Of a stretch of DNA of 64,000 bases, positions 42,063-50,559 are shown piece by piece. The DNA is taken from positions 151,055 to 215,054 of the forward strand of contig NZ_JAUEDK010000001.1 in the NCBI RefSeq assembly GCF_030385785.1. Reading direction: 5' to 3'. The position numbers were made by a program, and so were the translations under genes. This stretch comes from Crenobacter oryzisoli. GTDB taxonomy: Bacteria; Pseudomonadota; Gammaproteobacteria; Burkholderiales; Chromobacteriaceae. Positions within the stretch are counted from its first letter, which is position 1. The number at the start of each line of letters is the position of its first letter. The notes under the pieces are model-generated. The model made no database searches. It was not told the DNA's origin and was given only the letters and a program-made list of their open reading frames with translations.

Positions 42063-43378
42063 GCGCGACCGCTGCCGACTTCTACCGCGACGAATTCGCC
42101 CGCGTCGATGCCTGGCTGCCCGGCCGGCGCCTGCCGTGGCTACGGCGCGCGCGCGAGTCGGCGCTGGCGTATTTCGCCGATACCGGCTTCCCGACGCTGC
42201 GCCAGGAAGAATGGAAATACACCAACGTCGCGATGATAGAAAAGAGCCGATTCGCGCTGGCAGCGCCGGACAGGGATGGCGTCACCGCAGAGCAGATCGA
42301 CGGCTGGAGCTTGCCCGGTATGCTGCGGCTGGTGTTCGTGAATGGCCACTACCGGCCGAGCCTAAGCAGCGTCGGCGACCTGCCGGGGGGCGTCACGCTG
42401 ACCGGCCTCGCCGAGCAGCTGGAGCGCGCTCCGGAACGAGTGGAAGCGCTGATGGGAACGGTGCCGGCTGCGTATGCGTCCGGTTTTGCCGCGCTGAACG
42501 CTGCCTTCATGACCGACGGCGCCTACGTCGAGTTCGCCGATGGCGCGGTGCTCGATGCACCGGTCGAACTGCTGTTCATCTCGACCGGGCCGGACCTGGC
42601 CATGCATACGCGCAACCTCGTGGTCGCCGGCGCCGGCAGCCGCATCAGCCTGATCGAACACCATGTCGCGGCGGGCGAGGGCGCGTACTTCAGCAACGCG
42701 GTCACCGGGATCGTGGTCGGGCACGACGCGGAGGTCGTGCACCACAAGCTGCAACAGGAGAGCCGCAAGGCCTTCCACATCGCCGCAGTCCAGGCCGACC
42801 TGCAGGGCGGCGGGCGCTTCACGTCACGCTCGTTCGCGCTGGGTGGCGGCCTCGTGCGCGTCGACATCGGTGTCGGCCTCAACGCCGAGCGCGCCGCGTG
42901 CACGCTCGACGGCTTGTACATGATCGACGGCCGCCAGCACGTCGATCACCACACCCGCATCGACCATGCCCGGCCGCTTTGCACCAGCCGCGAGCTTTAC
43001 AAGGGCGTGCTCGCCGGCGCATCCCGTGCGGTGTTCAACGGCAAGGTCATCGTGCACGCCGATGCCCAGCACAGCGACGCCTACCAGGCCAACCGCAACC
43101 TGCTGCTGTCGGACAACGCCGAGGTCGACAGCAAGCCGCAACTGGAGATCTACGCCGACGACGTCAAATGCAGCCACGGCGCCACGGTCGGGCAGCTCGA
43201 CCCGGAACAGGTGTTCTACCTGCGCTCTCGCGGCGTGGACGACGCCTCGGCGCGCGCGCTGCTTACCTTCGCCTTCGCCGAGGAAGTGGTCGAGCGGGTG
43301 GACATCGAACCGTTGCGGGCGCTGCTGGAAACGCTGCTGATGGGACAGCTGCCCGAGCGGGTGAAGGAGTTGTTATGA
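42059..43378 (+). CDS. sufD: Fe-S cluster assembly protein SufD
   Basis: A 439-residue SufD, the SufB paralogue that forms SufBC2D. It has the N-terminal helical domain (GFPTLRQEEWKYTNVAMIEK), the central beta-helix (GGRFTSRSFALGGGLVRVDI, GLYMIDGRQHVDHHTRIDHA) and the C-terminal SufBD core with CSHGATVGQLDPEQVFYLRS and a conserved His. Its start overlaps the sufC stop and its stop overlaps the sufS start (both ATGA). Confidence 0.95.
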
Positions 43379-44631
43379 ACGCACCGGTGAACGGATCGAG
43401 CGTGCGCGCCGGCCTGCCATTGAACGTGGATCGGCTGCGGCAGGACTTTCCCCTGCTGAGCCAGACCGTGCACGGCAAGCCGCTGGTCTACCTCGACAAC
43501 GCCGCCACCACGCAGAAGCCGCGCAGCGTGATCGAGTGCGAGGCACGCTACTACGCCGAGATGAACGCTAACGTACACCGCGGCGTGCACACCCTGAGCC
43601 AGCGGGCGACCGACGCCTTCGAGGCGGCGCGCGACACCGTGCAGCGCTTCGTCAACGCCGCGCGGCGCGAGGAAATCGTGTTTGTGCGCGGCACCACCGA
43701 GGCGATCAACCTGGTGGCAGCGAGCTACGGCCAGCGATTCCGGCCCGGCGACGAGATCCTGATCACCGAGATGGAGCACCATTCCAACATCGTGCCGTGG
43801 CAGCTGCTGTGCGAACGCAGCGGCGCGGTGCTGCGCGTCGCGCCGATCGACGATACCGGCGCCTTGCGCGTCGATGCGTTCGAGCGCCTGTTGGGGCCGG
43901 CAACTCGCCTCGTCGCGGTGACGCAGCTCTCGAATGCGCTCGGCACCATCAACTCATTGCCGGAGTTGATCGCGCTCGCCCACGCGGCCGGGGCGGTGGT
44001 GCTGGTCGATGGGGCCCAGGCGGTCGCTCACCTGCCGGTCGACGTGCAGGCGCTCGATTGCGACTTCTACGCGTTTTCGGGGCACAAGCTGTACGGCCCC
44101 ACCGGCATCGGCGTGCTCTACGGCAAGGCCGCGCTGCTGGATGCAATGCCGCCGTACCAGGGGGGGGGCGACATGATCCGCGAGGTCACATTCGCCAAGA
44201 CCAGCTATAACGACCTGCCGTACAAGTTTGAAGCCGGCACGCCGCATATCGCCGGCGCCATCGCGCTGGCTGCGGCGATCGACTATGTGGCGGGAGTGGG
44301 CTTGCCCGCCATCGCCGCCCACGAACAGGCGCTGCTGGCGTACGCCACCGAGCAGGCGGCCGGGGTTGCCGGCCTGCGTCTGATCGGCACGGCTCGCGAC
44401 AAGGCGAGCATCCTGTCGTTCACCGTAGACGGCGTGCATCCGCACGACGTCGGCACCATCCTCGACAGCGAGGGGGTGGCGGTGCGCACCGGCCATCACT
44501 GCGCTATGCCGGTGATGGCGCGTTTTGGTGTGCCCGCCACGGTGCGCGCCTCGTTCGCGCTCTACAACACGGTCGACGAGGTGGACGCGCTGCTGCGTGC
44601 TGTCCATAGGGCACAGGAGGTATTCGGCTGA
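43375..44631 (+). CDS. sufS: Cysteine desulfurase SufS
   Basis: A 418-residue class V PLP enzyme that supplies sulfur from cysteine. N-terminal YLDNAATTQKP, PLP-lysine in FSGHKLYGPTGIG, active-site Cys in VRTGHHCAMPVM (about residue 379). The ATG at 43375 overlaps the sufD stop; the same frame stays open far upstream through sufD, but that is out of frame with SufD and not coding. Sulfur would be handed to the adjacent SufU. Confidence 0.96.
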   Translation: MNAPVNGSSVRAGLPLNVDRLRQDFPLLSQTVHGKPLVYLDNAATTQKPRSVIECEARYYAEMNANVHRGVHTLSQRATDAFEAARDTVQRFVNAARREEIVFVRGTTEAINLVAASYGQRFRPGDEILITEMEHHSNIVPWQLLCERSGAVLRVAPIDDTGALRVDAFERLLGPATRLVAVTQLSNALGTINSLPELIALAHAAGAVVLVDGAQAVAHLPVDVQALDCDFYAFSGHKLYGPTGIGVLYGKAALLDAMPPYQGGGDMIREVTFAKTSYNDLPYKFEAGTPHIAGAIALAAAIDYVAGVGLPAIAAHEQALLAYATEQAAGVAGLRLIGTARDKASILSFTVDGVHPHDVGTILDSEGVAVRTGHHCAMPVMARFGVPATVRASFALYNTVDEVDALLRAVHRAQEVFG

Positions 44632-45080
44632 TGTCCGATTTGCGCGAGCTCTATCAGGAACTCATCGTCGACCACTACCGCCATCCGCATAATTTCGGGC
44701 CACTGGATGGTGCCAACCGTCACGCAGAGGGCGTCAATCCGCTGTGCGGCGACCGGCTGACGCTATGGCTCAGAGTCGTGGATGGCGTGATCGAGGACGC
44801 CCGCTTCGAGGGCGTGGGCTGCGCCATTTCCACCGCGTCGGCATCGCTGATGACCGATGCGCTGAAGGGCAAGACCGAGGCGCAGGCCGAAGCGCTGTTC
44901 GCCGGCTTTCGCGCGCTGGTGACGGGCGGCCCCGACACGGCGCCGGCGGTTGCGCTGGGCAAGCTCGAGGTGCTGGCGGGCGTGCGCGAATTCCCGACCC
45001 GGGTGAAGTGCGCCACGCTGGCGTGGCATACGCTGCAGGCGGCGCTGCACGACGACGGCCGGCCGGTTTCGACGGAGTGA
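44631..45080 (+). CDS. sufU: SUF sulfur-transfer protein SufU
   Basis: A 149-residue SufU/IscU-like protein with Cys in NPLCGDRLTLW, GVGCAISTASASLM and RVKCATLAWHTL, plus the conserved Asp after the first Cys. In Gram-positive bacteria SufU is a zinc-dependent sulfurtransferase partner of SufS; here it takes the place of SufE, which is absent from the operon. It starts on the last base of the sufS stop (one-base overlap). Confidence 0.93.
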   Translation: MSDLRELYQELIVDHYRHPHNFGPLDGANRHAEGVNPLCGDRLTLWLRVVDGVIEDARFEGVGCAISTASASLMTDALKGKTEAQAEALFAGFRALVTGGPDTAPAVALGKLEVLAGVREFPTRVKCATLAWHTLQAALHDDGRPVSTE

Positions 45081-45085
45081 ACGCG

Positions 45086-45448
45086 ATGGGTGTTTTCGAT
45101 TGGCTGCACCATGCCGAAGAGGCCGGCACGGCGTCCGATGCCACCGGGCTGAAGGCAAGGGTGGTCGAGGCGCTGCGGACGGTGTACGACCCGGAAATTC
45201 CGGTCAATATCTACGACCTTGGCCTCATCTATGCACTCGACGTCGACGAGGCGGAGGGAAAAGTGCATATCCGCATGACACTGACCGCCCCCGGCTGCCC
45301 GGTGGCGCAGACCTTTCCCGAGCAGGTCGGCCGAACCGTCGATGCGCTGCCCGGCGTGCACGAGGTCGAGGTCGAGTTGGTGTGGGAGCCGCTCTGGTCC
45401 CGCGACATGATGAGCGAGGCGGCGCGCCTGCAACTGGGGCTGTTGTGA
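45086..45448 (+). CDS. sufT: SUF-associated MIP18/PaaD-like protein SufT
   Basis: A 120-residue DUF59/MIP18-family protein (TVYDPEIPVNIYDLGLIYAL, MTLTAPGCPVAQTFP with the conserved Cys). SufT proteins help mature Fe-S proteins under high demand. GGAG eight bases before ATG 45086 supports this start; GTG 45077 is an in-frame alternative. The stop shares a base with the next start. Confidence 0.92.
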   Translation: MGVFDWLHHAEEAGTASDATGLKARVVEALRTVYDPEIPVNIYDLGLIYALDVDEAEGKVHIRMTLTAPGCPVAQTFPEQVGRTVDALPGVHEVEVELVWEPLWSRDMMSEAARLQLGLL

Positions 45449-45768
45449 TGGCCGACTGGGTCGACGTCGCCCGAGCCGACGACTTCCTGCCCGGCAGCTG
45501 TCGTACCGTGGATGTCGACGGCGTGCCGATCGCCGTGTTCAACGTCGCCGGTCGCTACCATGCGATCGAAGACATGTGCACGCACGAGGCCGAGCCGCTC
45601 TCCGGAGGCGAGTTCGTCGGCGACACTATCACCTGTCCGCGGCACGGCTCGTTGTTCTCGCTGCTCACCGGCGAGGCGCTGTCGCCGCCGGCTTACGAGC
45701 CGGTGGCGACCTTCCCGGTGCGGGTCGAGGACGGCATGGTGCAGGTGAAGGACGACCGCTTCGACTGA
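45448..45768 (+). CDS. Rieske-type 2Fe-2S ferredoxin
   Basis: A 106-residue Rieske protein with CTHEAEPLSGGEF and CPRHGSLFSLLTGEA (Cys-x-His and Cys-x-x-His ligand pairs), of the soluble dioxygenase-ferredoxin/NirD-like kind. No disulfide cysteines, no signal peptide; cytoplasmic electron carrier. It is the last gene of the suf operon, translationally coupled to sufT. It may be a client or an electron donor for the SUF machinery; the latter is inference. Confidence 0.92.
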   Translation: MADWVDVARADDFLPGSCRTVDVDGVPIAVFNVAGRYHAIEDMCTHEAEPLSGGEFVGDTITCPRHGSLFSLLTGEALSPPAYEPVATFPVRVEDGMVQVKDDRFD

Positions 45769-45812
45769 TGCCTTTCCCCTAGAGCGGGCACCGTCCAGGC
45801 CGTTAATCTCTG

Positions 45813-47114
45813 TTAACGGTTCGAGTCGGTTTCGCCAGCCGTATCACGCCGCAGCGGCAGCTCCGACAGCCGGATGTCCTCGGGCAGGCCCGGGCGCTTG
45901 CCCTGGCCGATCCGCTGCGCCCGGTAGATGCCGGTATGGCCCGAACACAGGTAGCTGACCACGCAGGCGAGTGCCGCATAGACGCCGACTTCAGGGCCGA
46001 ACAGCTCGACCGCCATCACGGTGGAGGCGAGCGGGGTATTGGCCGCCCCGGCGAACACCGCCACGAAGCCCATGCCGGCCAGCAGCGGGAACGGCAGGTG
46101 CAGCAGCGGCGCCAGTGCATTACCCAGTGTCGCACCGATGTAGAACAGCGGGGTCACCTCCCCGCCCTTGAAGCCAGACCCCAGCGTTGCCACGGTGAAC
46201 AGCAGCTTGCCGGCGAAATCGTAGGTGGGCAGCGGCTGCTGAAACGCCGACACGATGGTCGGGATCCCCAGCCCGATAAACCGGTCGCCCCCGAGCAGCA
46301 ACGCCGCTGCCGCGACGATCGTCCCGCCGATCAACGGCCGCAGCGGCGGGTAGCCCACCCGGCGCTTGAACAGGGCCGCGACCGCGTGGACGGTGTCGGC
46401 GAACGCCTTGCCGGTCAGCCCGAATGCCACGCCGGCCAGCACCGAAGCCAGCAGCCCCCAGAGGGTCGGCTGCGGAATGAACGGGATCACGTAGTGGGTG
46501 TGGTGGATGCCCCAGAGCAGCCCCACCTGGTCGGCAACGATGGCGGCGAACAGGCATGGCCAGATGGCATCGTAGCGCAGTCGGCCGATGGCCAGCACCT
46601 CAAGGCCGAAAATTGCGCCGGCCAGCGGCGTGCCGAACACCGACGAGAACCCGGCGCTGATGCCGCTCATCAGCAGAATGCGGCGGTCTTCCTTGCTAAG
46701 CGGTAGCAGATGGTTCAGCTGATCGGCCAACGCGCCGCCCATCTGTACCGCCGTCCCTTCTCGCCCCGCCGAGCCGCCGAACAGGTGCGTGACGATGGTG
46801 CCGATCAGGACCAGCGGTGCCATGCGCAGCTTGACCACTTGCTGCGGGGAATGGATCTCGTCGATCAGCAGGTTGTTGCCCGCTTCGACATCGCGGCCGA
46901 GCTTCAAATAAGTCCAACCCACCGCGAAACCCGCCACGGGTAGCAGCCAGAGCATCCAGCGATGCGCCTCGCGCCAGCCGGTCGCCCACTCGAGCGCAAG
47001 CAGGAAAAAGGCGGACGCGGTGCCCGCAAGTATGGCGACCAGGCCGGACAGCAGCAGCCATTTGCCGATGTAAGGCAACAGGGCGACCTGCTCGGAATAG
47101 TGTCTTGATGTCAT
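45813..47114 (-). CDS. CLC-F-type fluoride/proton antiporter
   Basis: A 433-residue CLC-family membrane protein with about ten to twelve helices. The gating-Glu motif reads GSAGREGTAVQMG. The anion-site segments depart from chloride CLCs in the way of the fluoride-exporting CLC-F clade: AGNNLLIDEIHSP instead of GSGIP, and GFKGGEVTPLF (Glu-Val-Thr) instead of the GxFxP loop. A fluoride riboswitch in the leader (47198-47298) confirms the substrate by context: the exporter would be induced by toxic fluoride. No Shine-Dalgarno sequence is visible before the ATG at 47114. The gene is convergent with the suf operon. Confidence 0.9.
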   Translation of the reverse strand: MTSRHYSEQVALLPYIGKWLLLSGLVAILAGTASAFFLLALEWATGWREAHRWMLWLLPVAGFAVGWTYLKLGRDVEAGNNLLIDEIHSPQQVVKLRMAPLVLIGTIVTHLFGGSAGREGTAVQMGGALADQLNHLLPLSKEDRRILLMSGISAGFSSVFGTPLAGAIFGLEVLAIGRLRYDAIWPCLFAAIVADQVGLLWGIHHTHYVIPFIPQPTLWGLLASVLAGVAFGLTGKAFADTVHAVAALFKRRVGYPPLRPLIGGTIVAAAALLLGGDRFIGLGIPTIVSAFQQPLPTYDFAGKLLFTVATLGSGFKGGEVTPLFYIGATLGNALAPLLHLPFPLLAGMGFVAVFAGAANTPLASTVMAVELFGPEVGVYAALACVVSYLCSGHTGIYRAQRIGQGKRPGLPEDIRLSELPLRRDTAGETDSNR

Positions 47115-47143
47115 GAAACCAGACTTGTTGGAGGGTTAACAAA

Positions 47144-47192
47144 CCTGGACAGGGGGAAGGGCGGACGCGCGCCCACAGCTTCCCGGTCCAGG
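47144..47192 (-). terminator. Hairpin between fluoride aptamer and antiporter gene (expression platform)
   Basis: On the minus strand CCTGGAC pairs with GTCCAGG and GGGAAG with CTTCCC, with an inner GGCG/CGCC pair, followed by TTTGTT. It starts six bases after the aptamer's CTACAG end. It is well placed to be the terminator that forms without fluoride. Confidence 0.6.
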
Positions 47193-47197
47193 GAATA

Positions 47198-47298
47198 CTG
47201 TAGGCATCATCAGCCTCAGAGCCTGTTCAAAGCCTTTTTACAGCCGCAAAAAGACTTTGAACAGGCTCTTGGGCGGTTACGGGAGGAATGCCATCTCC
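47198..47298 (-). promoter_or_regulatory. Fluoride (crcB-motif) riboswitch with repeat-filled P3 arm
   Basis: On the minus strand the leader reads GGAGATGGCATTCCTCC, a two-base spacer GT, AACCGCC, a long hairpin, then GGCTGATGATGCCTACAG. These are the conserved parts of the fluoride aptamer: P1 with its ATGGCATT loop, the AACCGCC strand and the CTGATGA-CCTAC pseudoknot strand. The arm that is short in known examples is here a 27-base-pair hairpin made of a complete AGAGCCTGTTCAAAG repeat. It precedes the CLC-F gene. Confidence 0.93.
47216..47270. repeat. AGAGCCTGTTCA-family repeat, complete hairpin copy inside the riboswitch
   Basis: AGAGCCTGTTCAAAG and its reverse complement CTTTGAACAGGCTCT, continued by C/T-rich and A-rich strands, flank an eight-base loop (GCGGCTGT on the minus strand). 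All positions pair, with one G-U wobble. It is the only perfectly palindromic copy in the window. Confidence 0.88.
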
Positions 47299-47311
47299 GG
47301 CTAAGACAGGG

Positions 47312-47340
47312 ATTCTATCGAGGCCCCACGAGGTGGGCAA
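47312..47340 (-). promoter_or_regulatory. Sigma-70-type promoter of the riboswitch/antiporter transcript
   Basis: On the minus strand TTGCCC (47335-47340) and TAGAAT (47312-47317) are 17 bases apart, placing the transcript start a few bases before the aptamer's first conserved G at 47298. Confidence 0.6.
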
Positions 47341-47368
47341 TGGCCTGTCGAGAGAGGACGACCTGCGC

Positions 47369-48274
47369 TCACTCCGCGGTGCGCCGCCGCGAACCGCGAG
47401 CTGTGTGGGCACCCCGTGCCCGGCTGGTCAGCACCAGTGCGATACCACCGAGGATCGCGGCCGAAGCGGTGGCGAGGCGGGGGGTGACCGACTCGGACAG
47501 GAGGAACACCCCACCGAACGCCGCGATCAGCGGGACAGACAGCTGCACCGTCGCCGCGCGCATCGCCGACAGGCCGTTCAGCGCGGCATACCAGATGACG
47601 TAGCCTATCCCCGAGGTTAGCGCGCCGGACGTGACGGCCAGTAGGATCCCGGTCGGCGTGGCGTGAGAGCGGCCGTAGAGCAGCGCGCTCAATGCGAGCG
47701 CCATCGGGGCGGCGCGCAGGAAGTTGCCCGCCGTGGCGGTCAAGGGGCTGGCCGAACCGCGACCGCGCAGCGAGTAGATGCCCCATGCCACGCCGGCGGC
47801 CGCCATCAGCGCCGCACCCAGCGGCGCCGGCGCGGTGATCCCCGGTGAGATCAGATAGACAAACCCGGCGACGGTCAGCGCAAGGCCGAGCCAGGCGATC
47901 GGCCGGAACGCCTCGCCCGCGCGTAGACCGGCGCTGAACATCGTTACCTGCACGGCGCCGAACAGGATCAGTGCCCCGGTGCCGGCGCTAAGTGTCAGGT
48001 AGGCGAAGGAAAAGAAGCCGACATAGGCGAACAGCATGGCAGCCGCGAGCCAGTCCGGGCGTGTGGGCACACCCCGGCCAGACCGCAGGCGTACGACGAG
48101 GGCCAACATCAAGGCGCCCGAGATCAGCCGGATGCTCGAGAAGCTGGCCGCGTCGATGGTCGCGCGTTGCAGCGCGAGCCGGCACAGCAGCGAGTTGGCC
48201 GCGAAAGCGACCATCGCGGCGGCCGTGAACAAAACGGTATGCAGAGCGGGCAGACCGTTCTTCGCCTCAGGCAT
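47369..48274 (-). CDS. EamA/DMT-family exporter
   Basis: A 301-residue drug/metabolite-transporter protein with ten predicted membrane helices in two EamA repeats. The first has FSSIRLISGALMLALVVRLR, the second includes SGALTSGIGYVIWYAALNGL and ATVQLSVPLIAAFGGVFLL. The C-terminus is short and Arg-rich. Such carriers export amino acids or metabolites; the substrate is unknown. The gene ends just upstream of the antiporter promoter and is unlikely to share its transcript control. Confidence 0.88.
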   Translation of the reverse strand: MPEAKNGLPALHTVLFTAAAMVAFAANSLLCRLALQRATIDAASFSSIRLISGALMLALVVRLRSGRGVPTRPDWLAAAMLFAYVGFFSFAYLTLSAGTGALILFGAVQVTMFSAGLRAGEAFRPIAWLGLALTVAGFVYLISPGITAPAPLGAALMAAAGVAWGIYSLRGRGSASPLTATAGNFLRAAPMALALSALLYGRSHATPTGILLAVTSGALTSGIGYVIWYAALNGLSAMRAATVQLSVPLIAAFGGVFLLSESVTPRLATASAAILGGIALVLTSRARGAHTARGSRRRTAE

Positions 48275-48298
48275 TGCGGCACTCCCCTACAGGCAGGT

Positions 48299-49117
48299 TC
48301 AGAGATGACTCACCACAAGCAGCGCGGCCCAGCCTAGCAGCGCCACGCCGAGCGGCGCGCTCAGCCGCCGTCCCCAGCGGACGTTCTTCTCGATCGCCAT
48401 CAGCGCGGCGAGCACCAGCATCCAGCCGAGGCTACCGGCTCCCACAGCGAACATTAGCAGCATCAGCGCCCAGCAGCACCCGACGCAGAACAGCCCGTGG
48501 TGTGCGCCGAGCGCAAACGCCTGGCGCCCCTGAGCGCGGCCACGCCAGTGCTCAATCACGAAACTCAACGGCGTGCGGCACTTCTCCAGGCAGCGGTATT
48601 TGAGCTTGCTGAACTGGAAGGCGCCGGCGACCGCGATCGTTGCCGCTCCGATCAGCCAGCTATGCCATACCAGCGCCGGCACGCTCGCCACCCAGCCCAG
48701 CAAGAGTGCGTGCAGACCGTGCGCCAGCAGCCCGAAAGCCCCCCACGCGGCCAGGTAGCCGAGGCCGAGCAGCGCCAGCAAGCGCAGCCGGTCACTTCGC
48801 CCGGCGACGAGCCGGGCGAAGGCGTCGAGCAGCGGTAGCGTGGTCGGCAGCATCATCGCTGCGATCATCAGCACCCACGATACGGTGTAGAGCGTTGCCG
48901 GCACGACGAACGAGCCGCCGGGGATTGCGCGGCACAGCGCTGCCACCGGCGCCGCGGCCGTCCAGTCGCCGTGGTCCAGATAGCGGCCGTAGGGGCTGCG
49001 CGACCACGCCCATAGCGCGCCCCAAGCGAGCGCGACCAGGCTCCCGAGCAGCGGCAGGAACACGCGCCGGTGATGCGATGCGCTGAACATGAACTTAAGC
49101 GGGGGGCGTGGCGCCAC
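48299..49117 (-). CDS. DUF2182 metal-binding integral membrane protein
   Basis: A 272-residue polytopic membrane protein of the DUF2182 family. It carries the family's conserved AAMMLPT helix, the FSKLKYRCLEKCRTPLSF segment and the HHGLFCVGCCWALMLLMFA motif, rich in Cys and Met suited to copper or another soft metal. It lies 11 bases downstream of the DUF1326 gene; the two families are often neighbours. The start used is GTG 49117; ATG 49090 is possible and neither has a strong ribosome site. Function unproven. Confidence 0.82.
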   Translation of the reverse strand: MAPRPPLKFMFSASHHRRVFLPLLGSLVALAWGALWAWSRSPYGRYLDHGDWTAAAPVAALCRAIPGGSFVVPATLYTVSWVLMIAAMMLPTTLPLLDAFARLVAGRSDRLRLLALLGLGYLAAWGAFGLLAHGLHALLLGWVASVPALVWHSWLIGAATIAVAGAFQFSKLKYRCLEKCRTPLSFVIEHWRGRAQGRQAFALGAHHGLFCVGCCWALMLLMFAVGAGSLGWMLVLAALMAIEKNVRWGRRLSAPLGVALLGWAALLVVSHL

Positions 49118-49128
49118 CCGTGCCCCGA

Positions 49129-49731
49129 TCAGGCGTCGAACACGAAGGTGCTCTGCAGCGCGTTATGGTCCTTGATGTCGAGATTGATGCCGATCGCGGC
49201 GTTCTTCGAGCGGTAGACCGGCGCCTTGCCGACGAACACCGGCGCACCCGGCACCGTCGAGAAGATGGTGTCCGACAGGGTGGTCGTGCCGCCCGTGGCG
49301 CCTAGGTAGGGGTCGAGTTCCGCGTAGTAGTCCGCTCCGATGGCGAGCGTTCCCTTGCCGCCCTCCACATCGAAGGTGATCGGTGCGCGCTCCACCGACA
49401 CCACTTTGCCGATCAGCTTGGCAAGATCGGCGATCGGGCCGCCGGCCTGGCCGGTATAGACCTTAAGCAAGGCGTCTTCCTGCGCCTTCGAGGCCTTGTC
49501 GTCGACAAAGATCGCCGCCGTCCAGTTGCCCTCCAGGATGTTGCCCGGGACATGGGCCACCGCGGCAATCGTGTTGCCGCCCACGTCGAGACCATCGACC
49601 GAGCCCTTATCGATGCGCCACGCGACGATGGTGTCGCAGGTACCGAAATCGGGGTCCTCGCCGATCCAGCAAGGACACAGGACGCGACAGTTGCAAACCT
49701 CGAGCAAACGACCTTCCAGGTGATAGCTCAT
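49129..49731 (-). CDS. DUF1326 protein
   Basis: A 200-residue protein of family DUF1326. The N-terminal EVCNCRVLCPCWIGEDPDFG is a cysteine cluster likely to bind metal, followed by a beta-rich domain (GNTIAAVAHVPGNILEGNWT). GGAGGG before ATG 49731 fixes the start (an upstream ATG at 49743 overlaps the ribosome site). It forms an operon with the DUF2182 membrane protein. The pair may handle a metal ion; no function is established. Confidence 0.82.
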   Translation of the reverse strand: MSYHLEGRLLEVCNCRVLCPCWIGEDPDFGTCDTIVAWRIDKGSVDGLDVGGNTIAAVAHVPGNILEGNWTAAIFVDDKASKAQEDALLKVYTGQAGGPIADLAKLIGKVVSVERAPITFDVEGGKGTLAIGADYYAELDPYLGATGGTTTLSDTIFSTVPGAPVFVGKAPVYRSKNAAIGINLDIKDHNALQSTFVFDA

Positions 49732-50128
49732 TCGTCCCTCCATTGGGCAGAGTTGATCAACGCCTGCGGGGGCTGACGGCGCAGGCAGCGCGGCGATGGA
49801 ACAGCGGCTTTCTGCCGTTCCGATCGGTATGGCGAGATGTTGTTGAACCGGATGCGGTCGACCTGCCTAAGAGGCGCGTGCGGTCAGGGCATGGAGAGGG
49901 CAGATGGGCAGATCGAAGTCGTGGTGTGCAATTTCATGCGAATGCACCACAGCCTTCGTAGCCGATTTTTAGTTCGCTTACCGGGGCTAAGCAACGCTTT
50001 TGCCTTGCTAGTTGACCGGCGGTAGTTAGGGGGCGAGAGAGCCTGTGGCAGACCCCGCCGCGGAAGCGGCAGGCCTCGCAAGAGGCTCCTTACCTTGGGG
50101 GGATACAGCTTGGTGGCAAAGGTGGTCG
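49732..50128. other. 397-base intergenic region
   Basis: No gene supported. It holds the promoter of the DUF1326/DUF2182 pair. Two GC-rich foldable stretches are visible: around 50039-50093 (AGAGCCTGTGGCAGACC, then GCGGAAGCGG, ending in GAGGCTC), and GTGGTCGTC / GACGACCAC near 50120-50146, which runs into the end of the DUF3562 gene and may terminate it. Confidence 0.4.
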
Positions 50129-50356
50129 TCACTCGTCCGACGACCACCACGATAACTTGACCCTGGCGAGGCAGTGGCGGTTTTTCAGGGTCTGGCGCAC
50201 ATGCTTGCTCGCCAACAGCAGCAGATAGTCCTTTACCACTGCGTCTGCCGCCAGATAGCTCAGCGCTTCCTCATAGAGCTGGCTGACTTCTTCCTCGGGC
50301 GTTCCAGTTTGCAGGGCAATTTCGTGCACTTCATGCTGGCGATTCCGTATATTCAT
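50129..50356 (-). CDS. DUF3562 small protein
   Basis: A 75-residue helical protein matching DUF3562 (IALQTGTPEEEVSQLYEEAL, VKDYLLLLASKHVRQTL). Family members are short cytoplasmic proteins of proteobacteria with no known role. GGGAGTGC precedes the ATG. Single gene, oriented like the polyphosphate genes to its right but separated by about 200 bases. Confidence 0.7.
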   Translation of the reverse strand: MNIRNRQHEVHEIALQTGTPEEEVSQLYEEALSYLAADAVVKDYLLLLASKHVRQTLKNRHCLARVKLSWWSSDE

Positions 50357-50502
50357 CAGCGCACTCCCGGTGGATGAGGTGGCCCATTGGCGAGTGTCGT
50401 GTCGCCATGGCTGCGGTTGATGATAGGTCAGCCTGCCTGGAGGTAAAGCATAGCTTCAGGTTCTATCGCATTCCTTTGTATTCAATGGACGGCCGGTCTC
50501 TA

Positions 50503-50535
50503 AGCGCCTGTTCAAAGTCATTTTGGCGGCTCCTG
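50503..50535. repeat. AGAGCCTGTTCA-family repeat, half copy
   Basis: AGCGCCTGTTCAAAGTCA, then TTTTGGCGGCTCCTG, matches the first arm and loop of the hairpin copy at 47216-47270. It lies just beyond the 3' end of the CYTH-CHAD gene. Confidence 0.65.
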
Positions 50536-50559
50536 CCGGACGCATCGCCAGGGCCTGTT

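Noticed and set aside
45800..45819. CCGTTAA/TTAACGG hairpin between the Rieske gene and the antiporter gene as terminator
   Set aside because: Short AT-rich stem overlapping the antiporter stop codon, with no T run on either strand.
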